Origin: Haemonchus contortus
Lineage: Eukaryota; Nematoda; Chromadorea; Rhabditida; Trichostrongylidae
DNA length: 64,000 nt
Reading direction: 5' to 3'
Assembly (NCBI GenBank): GCA_000469685.2
Contig: LS997565.1
Location: 31,342,645 to 31,406,644, forward strand
The notes beneath the pieces are model-generated. The model ran no database searches. It had not been told where the DNA came from and saw only the letters and a list, made by a program, of their open reading frames with translations. This document shows, one piece after another, positions 41,979 to 52,560 of the stretch. Within the stretch, counting starts at the first letter, position 1, and each line of letters opens with the position of its first letter. The translations under genes were made by a program, and so were the position numbers.

Positions 41979-42936
41979 TATTAAGGTGTCTGGAATGTTT
42001 TGAGACAAACTGTGAAAGCGTGTTGCTCCCATACGCGCGGAAGAAGGACTATAGTTTCAATAGCAGGGAAATTTTTGATAGAGCAGTGCTATAGCTGATC
42101 AGTATTTGATGTTCGAAGCGAGTAATCGTCGACCGAACGGTGTGCCATTGAAAAGACTACCGTAGTCTTCTGATTCATCTTTACAGAACTGGTCGCTTCA
42201 ACACTCAGGCTTGGAAGGGATATGGTGACTGACGGGCAGCACCCTAGCGGTAGGAAAAAGACATCAGGTGCCGAAAATGCACTCGATGGCCTAGTTTTCA
42301 CACGAGTGCTATACATTCAGATTTTGAGGAATGGCAACAGATTCCAGACAGGGTTGTAGGGAAGAACTTATCCTTTCAGAAAATGAATAGCTTTATGAGA
42401 TTAGATCCTTACCCTTTCATAAAACAGTGGATAACTCAATGTGTTCAAAAACGGCGGAGACCTTCCGGACAACCTGGTATTCTACTCTTGCCCCTGCCTT
42501 GCAATGATCAGGATTGATTTCGCTGCGTTGTCTCTAGTGACAGAAGACTCGGATCTTCCACCTAATTGCTTTTTCAGCAGCTATGTTCGGCTGCCAGTGT
42601 TTGATTCCCTTTGATCTTACTTGACGAAAAAAAGAGCTCTTTCTGGTTTGAACATTGTTGTGACAGGACATGATAATTTTTTCTTATCATCCGATTAGGT
42701 GCCTACTTTCCTACCACGATGAGTTCATTTTGTCTGTCGTGTCTAAGTAAGTTCAAGGCCCGGAAGCGTGCTCTGGTAGACATGAGTTCTCCTCAGTCTA
42801 GAGCAGTAAAAGTCGTTGTTATCAGCTGCAGAGCAGCTGATGTTGGATGAAGCTGACCTTCCACCTAAAGATAATGGTGCAATATCTGTTTGACACCAAG
42901 GAAAAGTTCGAGCTGCTGGCCGCCGAGAATTAGCAG
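41979..42936. other. intergenic, nothing recognised
   Basis: No gene or known repeat could be supported. Confidence 0.4.
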
Positions 42937-43440
42937 TTAAAGGCACAGTTCACGATGATTTTAGGTAATCTAGATTATGACAAAAATGGAAGATAGGATA
43001 AGATGGAAAATGGTGCGATGAAGGCGAAAAAGAGCGTGAATCGGTGTTCCCAAAATGGAAAAAGGTTTCGAAATATGGTCAAAAAGGGGGGTGGAGGAGA
43101 GTGAGACCAGGAAAATGAAGAAAAATTGGGCATTTGGACGAGCTATACATTGTGTGTCAGTGCGTACGTATGGGTCCTGGTGCGGATAACTGACTACGGT
43201 AGGCAAAAATTCATTTTCTAATAAGCAAAGTTGATAGAAAACCCACCTTTTTCAGCCTTTCGAGGTAGAGAATTAAATAATGTATCGCAACAGTAAAAAG
43301 AATAACAGAGAACAAAGAATAGGAAGAAATCAGTGACCCATTACTCGGCGATCAACTGGTTGTGTGTGGGTCCTAGAGCGAAAATTTGCAATCTGTATCT
43401 TCTCGATACTCGTCTGACGTGACATCGATCGAGGAGAGGG
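42937..43440. mobile_element. TIR element of the CACAGTTCACGA family, copy 4
   Basis: Starts AAAGGCACAGTTCACGATGA. The interior is very close to copy 2 (GTGAATCGGTGTTCCC, GAGTGAGACCAGGAAAATGA, GTCCTGGTGCGGATAACTGA, GGTTGTGTGTGGGTCCTAGA). The right terminal repeat was not located, so it may be truncated. Confidence 0.65.
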
Positions 43441-43954
43441 AAAGCGACTCAGGACAGCAACGGTGCTTTCACTATGCCCTAACAGTCGAGATTGTGGGAA
43501 CGAGAGGGTCCCTTCTTTGTGTTTACAAAGAGCTTCTCGCTTGTTGCTTATCACTGGCGTGCCGTGGTCTGGGGATCCTATTACCTCCAATCATTTCTCT
43601 CATAATATTAATTATGTTAGAGTGCTTTTCTTTTCTCTACAACTTGAATGTTTCCTGTATCAATAGTGCTTTCATCCGTTTTGGAGGATTTTTTCGTCGA
43701 CTTCCCTCATCATTCTACGAGTGTTTGTATGATCATTTGCAAGTCAGACTAGATCAAGCTTCATGAGCCCAGTATGGCAACTTCAATCGTGAACAAGGCA
43801 TTTGTTATTGTTATCTTATGAGAGCTCATAGTACTGCCTCGGCCGTCAGGAAATTGATCTGTAGAATTACAATTGACAGAAAACTAACTTGCGAAGATCG
43901 TTCTTATGTAAGCAGGATCTAAAGGCAATTCATTAGGGTCCTGTCGCGAAATTG
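43441..43954. other. intergenic, nothing recognised
   Basis: A 126-codon + strand frame (43386-43766) crosses this region. Its start lies inside a transposon copy and it shows no recognisable domain, so it is not called. Confidence 0.4.
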
Positions 43955-44657
43955 CTCGCAAAGTACCGGCGGTGAAAAAGTAGTTAGGGGGGCCACACAT
44001 TCAAAGACTAGTATGTCAAGAAATGGGGTGTGGTGCGACTCGTGCGATTCCGGGTGCGCGCGGCAATGTGCGCGGCGGAATTCGGTGCGATTTGGACGAC
44101 TGCAGCGTTTATCACTGGGGCCCAAATTTGAAGTGAAGTAGGTTAGTAGGATTGTCCGACCTTACTAAAGTACTCTACTTCAAGTTTGTGCCCAAATGAT
44201 AGGCGCAGGAGTCGATTGAATCAACTCGAATTCCGCCGCGCAATTTGCCGCGCGCACCCGGAATTGTACGGATCGCACGTCCCCCCAAGAAATGAACTCA
44301 ATGAAACGCGTTACGCCGTGTTATATCACGGACATGCCAGTTTTCAAATAAGGGCTCTAGTAGGGGAGGAGCACCGCGGTGGGCAACTTTTCTTTCTATT
44401 TTACTTTTTTTTTGCAGGAGGTAATCATTCCAGCCACCCAGGTGCTCCTGCCCTACCTAGGCTTATTTGAGAAACTAAATTCCGTCAGCTGAAACCGCCT
44501 AAAAGAGCTAAGGTGGTTGGTTCCCATCATCCTCTACGCATCCGATACAGTGCTAATATAACAAGGACTAACACGTTAGAGTGAGTTCATTTCTTGATAT
44601 ACTGACCTTTGGGTGGGTGCCCCCCCCCCCAACTACATTTTCACCAGTACCGGCTAT
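43955..44657. mobile_element. TIR element with G/C-run termini, copy B, with internal palindrome
   Basis: The left end AAAGTACCGGCGGTGAAAAA then GTAGTTAGGGGGGCC is matched by inverted CCCCCCCAACTACATTTTCA then CCAGTACCGG at about 44620-44657. A second inverted repeat lies inside: CCGGGTGCGCGCGGCAA at about 44049 against TTGCCGCGCGCACCCGG at about 44245, with GGCGGAATTCG/CGAATTCCGCC next to it. The outer layout matches copy A at 23281-23722. Confidence 0.65.
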
Positions 44658-45149
44658 AAAGTGACTCCGAGTTAAAAAAAACTGAAACTCAGAGCTACCA
44701 CTGAACCCTTTTCTTCATTGTACAAAAGGCTGATGTCGCCTTTCTCGAAAAAGAATCGGAATGCCATCAATAAGCACCCGCAAAAGTTGGAATCTCGAAA
44801 TGTTCACGGCATAGGGCAAGATGACAAGAACACACGCGAGCTCATCGGAGCGTTTCCTATGGGGGCAGGAGATGCACCACAATGACGATACCAAGAATGA
44901 CAATTCCTAATTTGCTCCATGACAGTTCAAATGACGAGAAAACGGGTATGTTTAAGACTTGATTAGCAAATGTGACGAATGAGCCACACTCACGGTGTGC
45001 GGAGTAAGCCCATACCGAATAGTTTCATTAGTCCATCTCTCTCTTTTAAGAGCAAGAAACTAAACTCTCAATAACTTATCAGGCAGAAAAGCGATTAACT
45101 TTGCTGTTATGTTAATAACTTTGTCTGACTCGGGTAACTGCTACTTTAT
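44658..45149. other. intergenic, nothing recognised
   Basis: Only a short minus-strand frame (44715-44903) of unknown character. Confidence 0.4.
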
Positions 45150-45490
45150 GTAAACTTTTTTTATGGATAATTGATTTTCCGTTTTGTGCCTAACACTATC
45201 CCCTTGACTTCTGCGATGCTGGTTTTGGTTTCGGCAGGTTGGCGGACCTACTAAGACGGTATCCGGAGTTCTACATATGTCGTCCGACACGTGTCGTCTG
45301 TACGAGCTTGCAGTGTTGGCGGCCACTGCCCTTCTGAGCCGAATTCCATTCCCTCTTCACGCAGATCCCTCTGTTGTTCCCCATTAGTTTGAAGTTACTG
45401 CCTATCGGAGACTTGTTTGTATTTCTTTTTGCCCTTTCGTTATTTTCTTTGATTTCCGATAATAAATCATAATCATAATCATAATCACTA
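45150..45490 (+). repeat. possible LINE 3' end with (TCATAA)n tail
   Basis: Non-coding sequence ending in AATAAATCATAATCATAATC at about 45460-45488. Short satellite-like tails of this kind are typical of RTE/CR1-type LINE 3' ends. No coding part is recognisable. Confidence 0.35.
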
Positions 45491-48400
45491 TAGTCAAGTG
45501 ACCAGAAAATAATTTTAGAATTACGCAATGCGCAAGGTGTGATGGACATACAGCACAGAAGCCAGTGGAGTAGCTAAATCCTGAGAAAGAAAGAAGTGCC
45601 GTTATGACTGGGCCTCAGCTGCCTTTATCGTAAGCAAGTTTTTAGCTCTCAAGAGTACATTAGCCAATTGGCTCTGTCGACCGCCGGTAATAGCTCCTTT
45701 ATCAGTCCATCAAAAGAAATAGATCCATTGACATTGAAAGCAAGTTCTTATTTGGAGAAACCACAACTTCTCAGTCTTAGTCTTCACATTGGAGGAAGTT
45801 TTCACATAAAAGCACAAAAAAGGACAACTTGGGAAATTCCTGTGACTTTGCAATCTCTGCGTTTTTGTAAAGAAACTACAGGCAGAAACATCATTATGGG
45901 ATTCGGAAGAAGTAAAAGTGTAACTATACAAAGAGTACACATTCGTTACTGCATTGAAAACTGGATATGAGCGCTAGAATAATCTGCAGAATGTGTCCCA
46001 ATTCAGTTATAGAATGACTAAGTTCGGAGGCAATAACGAAAGCCCAATGTGCATATCAATGGAAATGCTGAGAAATTAGAGCTGACAATTGTGGTACTTG
46101 ATTAAAAGGCATACTTGACGATAAATCTGGTTTTTGACATATCCACCTACATAGGATGCATCTCGAACCTCCTTGTATGCCATGCATGGCTGGTCAGAAC
46201 GGTCCAGATAGGGCCTTCATAAGAGCTCAGACTGTACTGGTTGTATGCCCCACCCGTAGGCAAACGAGCTCCAACGACATTGAAGAGGATGTCCATTCAC
46301 AAGGAATCCTCATGTTGGGAATCCAAACAACTAGTCGTGAACCATGAACATAGTCAAAGGCAGTTTTGGGAGATTTATGTCTAATGTAGTCAGCTTTTTG
46401 CCTTCGCAGCAACTGTAATAATGTTCGAATACTCCTTTCATGCTGTTTCCGGTGTGGTTAGCTCGTACAACCTACATTTTCACTACTTTTGGGAAGACTT
46501 TTCAGAGAAGTCGACGGATTATCTCAGTTTCTTGGCCAACGATAGGCTACTCTCAACCAACACTTTCGCATGTCAACCTAAAAAGGGTGCTACAAAATTA
46601 TCGTTAACTGTGTCTTCAGTCTACTCGAGCTTGCCTACTCTTTTTATACCCTTAAGTCGACTGAAAGCACAGATGACGTCAATTAGATTTATTTATTTAA
46701 TTTCTATTCGATAGATTTTTCATTATTAGCAGTTCACATGCCGAGTACTAACTGAGAAACAGGTGATGTTTAAGTTCAAGTGAAAAACTGACCGTCACAT
46801 TATAATAATCCTTGTTTAGAGTATACATCATTATATCAAGTAGGATCGCTTACTTTAATGTTGATGGAGGTGTGGGGTGACCTCAATGTGGTAGGTAACT
46901 GCATCACAGCCGATTTGTTGGAGTCAACATTGTGCCTATTACAGAGAACATGATGCAAGTGAAGTATTGTACCCTCAGAACAAACTCTCCATTCTTCAGA
47001 TACAGAGCATGAACAGGAGGAAGATAGCGGCTGTCCAGGTTTCAACAGTTTTAAGGAACCAGGAAGAAAGACGAAGAATGTACGACCTGTCCTCTTCTTA
47101 AACCACTCTTATTTAACTTAATTCCTTACTTCTCGGTTAATAAACAACTGTACTGTTTAGCATTCTATGCATGTACTACGCTTGAGGACGAACACTGAGT
47201 ATCTGTTCGATTACCTGACTTCTTCTGGGGAACCTTTACTCTCAACATCAGCTAATTCGGACTACCTCAACCAAGGAATGCGACGGGTGCAATTCGAGAA
47301 CTTGTCGAGAGTTCGATAATCGAGAAGAATGGGGAGTCATACAGGTGAAAAAGTTTCTCTACCTGAACGACTCTTAGATTCCTTTCACTTAACCTGCTTC
47401 TGCCCTAGCCACAAGTGCCTTTGTTGTTGTGTAGTTGTCCGGTTGCAACCGCTTCGTTGTCGGCGTTCGCCATGACAGCCGATCCTCGTCAAGGCCGCCG
47501 TTCTATGCAAATCCAACTGCCTTTTCACTTCTGCCCTGCAAGGTCAACTCGGACCCTGCGCTACCAATAACACTGACCACATCGTTTATACATCACCGTT
47601 GCCGACAATGTTTTAAGTTTCTGATTACTCTATTCTCTAGCAATTATCACCATCTGAAGTTGAGATATGCCCCATTTTGGAAGTCTCTGGGCATCAAAAT
47701 AAATGTTTGCTATACCACGTTACTTCTTCTCGTAATGCTAAGTTATCAATTCATATCAAGCGGTTAGGAATTGCAAATGGGGGAATTATGACATGTCATC
47801 AGTCACCTTAGGATAAAAGGGCGGTCTGGGACGTATAGGAGTGGGAAACGGCGAAATTCTCGTTGATTGCTCGGATTCACAAGGAACTGGCAATCTTTTT
47901 CTTTTACAAAACTACTCCATAGAAATTGATTAATCCTAGATGAGAACCGGAGCTAGCGCCCACAATTGCAACTTGCCTTTCACCATATTTATTTCTACAA
48001 TATGCTATAGAGCTATGGAATGAAGCTGGTTAATAGAAGTTTAGTAAGAGTAGCCACCACATTCTTTTGCCGCATGGATACCAAAAATCTAATAAGGGAA
48101 GCGAACGCAGGTGGTTTTGGTGGACTCTCTGTATGTCAATCCCCTGATCTAGCTAGCGGCAATCCGGTTTAGCCCATCACCACATTGTACAGCTGCTCGC
48201 AGTCTGGGTCAGCTAAAAGATCCGTGTTCTTTCAAGGAATCCTCGAACTCCGACAGTTTGTGTCCGTGCTCACTACACCGTAACCCATCAACGTCTTCTA
48301 ATCGCCGCAAATGCTTTCTTTGCCACCCGTCGAGTAAGGTGGCCTCGATTTCGAATGTTTATGATCTTAGCGAAACCTGTCTGGGTCTCTATTCTACCCC

Positions 48401-48775
48401 CGCCTGGTCCAATGGTATGATTCGGTGCCACTCGACCATAATGGTCCCTAGATAGGTCAATCGCCACCCATGTGGCATTGATTATTGCCAGCTTGAGTGC
48501 GTTATAATTACAGGTGCAATTCAGTTTGTTCTATTGTTCAACCGCTGATCGATTCTCGTCAGTCCAGTGGCCATATGTAACAACAACAGCAAACAGCTTT
48601 CCCACCACCAAAGCCATAATGCGCCATTTTCGGGAATGATTTTATGATTATACCTTTTCATTTCTGTCCTTAATGATACCATGTGATTTTTGATGATAAA
48701 GAAGATAAAAACCAAAGAGAATCTCCTAAAGCTGATAAATAAACCAACAGATAGCACATTTGGTGCATGTGTGTA
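45491..48775. other. long stretch without a supportable gene
   Basis: Several open frames of 60-110 codons exist (45668-45970, 46156-46347, 46421-46714, 47435-47767), but none shows a domain or convincing exon ends. About 46320-46500 has similarity to the interior of the TIR element at 15150-15300 (GATGTAGTCAGCT-like, then CCTTCCATG-like and TTTCCCTACTTTTG-like blocks), so part of it is probably repeat. Confidence 0.4.
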
Positions 48776-49020
48776 ATGAAGCTTGCTCTCGGAGCTGTTC
48801 TGCTTCTTGGCTTTACCCATGCAGAACGACTGTGTCGTCTTCCTTGGGAGATAGGTTTTCGGCGATCGATTATCGATCGATCCGTATGTTACAAGACTGC
48901 TGGCATCTTGTGACGATCGTTATCGTAACAATCGACAGCCTTGCGCATAACTACCGATAATGCCGGTTTTTGCAGTCTGTCACATTCACGAACAACATTC
49001 AAAGTCATACAGTAGAATAG
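48776..49020 (+). CDS. possible small secreted protein (signal-peptide exon plus short second exon)
   Basis: The ATG at 48776 opens MKLALGAVLLLGFTHA, a textbook signal peptide with likely cleavage after THA. ERLCRLPWEIGFRRSIIDRS follows, up to a strong donor GTATGT at 48884. A good acceptor (CCGGTTTTTGCAG) ends at 48975, and splicing in phase 0 adds 14 codons to TAG at 49020, giving a 50-aa secreted peptide. Unspliced, the frame stops 9 codons later after a second Cys. It could instead be the first exon of a larger type I membrane protein, with the exon at 50825-50992 as its end, but middle exons were not found. No family was recognised. Confidence 0.3.
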
Positions 49021-50824
49021 CATAGATGACCTACAATTGAATTATACTATAAAATTTCTTGTTCGCTGTGGAATCATTAACTCGTCAACGTTGAATGACC
49101 ATCAGCTCTCGGCCGGAAGCAGGTGCGCTCTGTCCGGTTCGGGCGGTGATTTCACATAAGTTTTCAATGCGTCGCGATTTCTCTTGATAGAGCTGCTTTA
49201 TCTGCATCGGAAGGTCGCCATTACCCATCCGCCGTACAAAGAGATAAGCGACTATCCCCATAATCGTTCACACATTCCAAGGTGCAAGTGGATAGCTGTC
49301 TTGGACAGATTCAGTATAACACTGTAGAAGCTTAGGCAATGTTTCAAAAGCCAATTGAATGTGTCGTTTGATCGTTTTTGTTGTTTGCTGGCTATCTTTG
49401 TCTGATACCCGAAGTTGTAAGTTTTCGTTGAAGAATGAGCGGAGTGGGTTACTTCGAAAAAGTCGTAATCATTCCGTTTAGTATGTCTTAGTGTCGAACT
49501 GGCCTGGCCAACTAATTTGGAACCAGTTCGGTATAAAGACCATCAGACCTACATAACATTGTTCACTGCTCTTTAAATACGTTAATGTGGTTTGTCGTAC
49601 CTTTTCCGGTGGTGTAACCGATTCGGGCCATCATCGAAATTGTAAACAACACTTGTTTATTTACATATGCCTGTAAAGCCGAATGCTGGTATATCAATGT
49701 TCTGAAACCCCCAACAAGTCCTCAAATGAGTAGCCTCTAAAGCTCTGCATGACCTTTAGAGGTGAAATAATGAAAACATTGGTTTTTGTCGATACCGTAA
49801 GCTTGAGATTTTCTAATTTTCCTCTCGGAACAGCTCAAGTGGCAATTGTACGAATCCTTTTTCCATCCTTTTTTAGTTTTGTGCTGAACTTGGTTTGTTT
49901 ATTGAAAGATAAATACGAAGAAGTAGAGTAAGGTCGAGAAGGACAGATGAGTGCGTGTTCCTCATGCGACTTTTTCCATCGGACGATCCTCCTTTCTCGG
50001 TCGTCTAAACTCGTTTCATTCTGTATTCATTGAATATTGTACATCTTACAATCATCAGACCATTGTTCTATTGCTTTGTGTTAAGATTCAGTGGAAGGAC
50101 CTGATTGGCAGAAGCCAGACAGCCAATCACAGTGATTCACTCTCCTTATCTGTAGTCTCCCTGATTACTTGAAACTGCTCTGATTACCTCATAATTCTGT
50201 GAATTGCTTGTGTAAGCTGTGAAAGTTCCCTCTCTCATCAAAACAATCGCCTTCATACCCCAACTGGTCACGTAGAAGACTAGTTCTGCCAGAATTCGTA
50301 ATTTGTGGTGGCTCTTGAACTAACGGTTTTTTCATTTTGTCCATCGGAATGCAATTTACCAGAATCGTGGACGTTCTCTGGACTTGTTTCTATTTCGTTC
50401 GGCCGAATAGTTCTTGTCTTTAGAAGGCAAGATAATAGGGACAGACTGCATTACACAAAATAGTGAGCCCTTCCAATCAAAACGAAGATCACCTAATAGT
50501 CAAAACTTCCCATTTCACGTGAACTGTTCGAAGTGAGGAGGAGAGTTCTTTAACGGCGCAATCCGATGTCCAAACCTTCCGTATTTTGCGTATTATTCTC
50601 TTTGTTACCAGAATTTTCATCGCTTATCACTTTGTAAGGTTATTGGTCCACTTAGAATATGTGTACCGATGGTTCGAGGTTCCATCCCGTCTTATGCGGA
50701 ATCGACACAGTAGCAATATGTAGATACCATTTATGGAGAACAAAGAACATCATATATATAGAGCTTACTGAGCTTCTTCGAACTTGAGGCTACGGCAGGC
50801 TGACAGATCTGGATGCCATCTCAG
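49021..50824. other. no supportable gene; possible large intron
   Basis: If 48776 and 50825 belong to one gene this is intronic. An open frame at about 50530-50710 rich in hydrophobic residues has no start codon and ambiguous splice sites. Confidence 0.35.
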
Positions 50825-50992
50825 AATCGGGGAGTGCTGCAGTCTCTGTCTAATCGTGCTTCACCCTCCTTGGACTACTCGGGTAGCCTATACCTCCTGT
50901 TATCAGTTCTCATCGGAATCGGAGTCGTATTCGGCTTGCTTTATGAGAAATGCCTATTGATCCAACGTCGACCCAATGCTCACCCTATGTAA
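50825..50992 (+). CDS. candidate terminal exon with one transmembrane helix
   Basis: After an acceptor ending CCATCTCAG (50824), 55 codons read NRGVLQSLSNRASPSLDYSG then LYLLLSVLIGIGVVFGLLYE then a KCLLIQRRPNAHPM tail ending at TAA (50990-50992). One clean transmembrane helix followed by a short basic cytoplasmic tail is what a type I membrane protein C-terminus looks like. The upstream exons are not identified and the protein is not recognised. A chance open frame remains possible. Confidence 0.35.
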   Translation, partial: NRGVLQSLSNRASPSLDYSGSLYLLLSVLIGIGVVFGLLYEKCLLIQRRPNAHPM

Positions 50993-52010
50993 TATATGGT
51001 ATCAACATAATATTAATATTAGTATAGTGGAGTATTGAGCTGTTTAACTGCATGAGCATTGTGGTCTTCTTCTTTTTCGCATGGATTCAGGGATTTCGAA
51101 ATAATTCCGGTAGCGTTTGAAGATATTTACATGCATTGCAAAATTGTTTATGTTATTATATGTCCCAGATAGTTATATGTAGTTTGTGTAGGATTTTAAG
51201 TCCGAGAAGAAAGACCCCTCTCATTTTTTGAAGTTGAAATCAGCCGTTGGGGTGCCATTTACCAAGTCACGTCACGGTTTTCTGAACTTTTCACCAATGA
51301 GTTGTTCGACGCTCCATGTCTTTTTTCACAACTGGTTTCCCATCAGAACTTATCTGTTTCTCAATCATGAAGGCACCCAGAAAAGTTTCTACCGCAAAGG
51401 CATCGAAAACCTATAAACGTCGGGACAGGGGATAAGGACAGGGACACCCGGTTTTATGGATTAGATGTTATTTTGTGGGAGGAATCGAAGTGGTCCTAGT
51501 TTTTGTCGACTGTATATCCTATATTGTTTAGTATGGAATTCGACCTAACCCTCTTTCCAAATAAAACCGAAACACACATTCGGATGATCTGGAGAGTCAT
51601 TTTTATAGCGTAGGCAGGTTATGCTAAAACGCAGATATTTAAAAAGAGAAGTTAGGTTCGAAAAAAGTCTTGAAGACTTTAATCTTCGATGGAAAAACGG
51701 AATTCGAAAAAAGGAACAGATGGGTTTGCTGGGCTGGCCAGTGGTGTAATGCTGAGAAGAGATAGCTAAAGTAGAAGGTTATCACAGGATGGCCTCCTGC
51801 TCGGGAAAATGAGTGTTAATTTATTCGAAAGTTTAGTTTATTATTGCAGACTTAACCTGACGATGTTTGACCTCTACACCGCTCGAATTTATTTTCAAAT
51901 TGCCTCACGTTCAGCGGGTTCAAATTACCGGCACCGGCGTGTCATGGTAACCAACAGTCAAGAAGAACTGTCAATCACTAACGCCTCAGAATACTTTCGA
52001 ATACCTGACA
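50993..52010. other. intergenic, nothing recognised
   Basis: No supported gene. The open frame at 51809-52018 ends overlapping the small ORF described next. Confidence 0.4.
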
Positions 52011-52184
52011 ATGTCTAATAATAATAGCACTTTAATGGCCCTAGCCGAGCTACTGAGAACTGCCGCGGCGATCGTGGTGGCCATCTACTGCACTCCATTG
52101 ACCTCTGGTATTTCTCTTCTCCTTTATGCGACGCGCCTGTTTACAGTGGCATTCGCCTTGATCTTCGCCAAAGATACTACGTGA
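52011..52184 (+). CDS. small hydrophobic ORF, 57 aa, doubtful
   Basis: The ATG at 52011 opens MSNNNSTLMALAELLRTAAA, then two hydrophobic stretches (IVVAIYCTPL and TRLFTVAFALIF), ending DTT at TGA 52184. It overlaps the end of the frame at 51809-52018 by 8 nt, and its stop abuts the ATG of a third short frame (52185, MTPQHPLLESLNEVDKSLLG) that runs into a TIR element. Three stacked frames may be a frameshifted transposon gene or coincidence. No family was recognised. Confidence 0.2.
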   Translation: MSNNNSTLMALAELLRTAAAIVVAIYCTPLTSGISLLLYATRLFTVAFALIFAKDTT

Positions 52185-52300
52185 ATGACCCCCCAACATC
52201 CTCTCTTAGAGTCTCTCAACGAGGTAGATAAATCATTATTGGGACGCATGACTAGCGAAGACATTTGCCAGTTGAAATTCTTGATGGCTCAGAGTGAGCT

Positions 52301-52560
52301 TAAAGGCACAGTTCACGATAACTTTGAGGTACCCCTTTTTAGTCAAAAAGCGCAATTATAGGATGGAAATAGTCCATCCGTAGTGAAGAAAGCGAGAAAA
52401 TTCGCCGATCCCAAGAAAAATAAGGCCCCTAAAGCAGGGATTATAGAGGTTGGACGAGATTACCACGACGGAAATCACATGGAAGGGGTATTCGGACGAG
52501 ATTCCAGTTGTTGCAATTGCGCAAAGAATTGACTTCATCGAGCCAGAACTGTACCTCCAC
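52301..52560. mobile_element. TIR element of the CACAGTTCACGA family, copy 5, short
   Basis: Starts TAAAGGCACAGTTCACGATA. A diverged inverted end (GAACTGTACCTCC) lies at about 52547-52559. The interior is shorter and more diverged than copies 2-4. Confidence 0.5.

Noticed and set aside
43386..43766. 126-codon plus-strand ORF
   Set aside because: It begins inside a TIR element copy and has no recognisable domain, splice signal or homologous frame in sister copies.
44715..44903. Minus-strand 62-codon frame as a receptor exon
   Set aside because: It has some hydrophobic residues, but no match to any exon of the two receptor genes and no acceptor/donor pair.
50530..50712. Hydrophobic open frame (ILRIILFVTRIFIAYHFV...)
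   Set aside because: It has no start codon, competing frames are equally open, and the apparent acceptor in the middle is not tied to a compatible donor.
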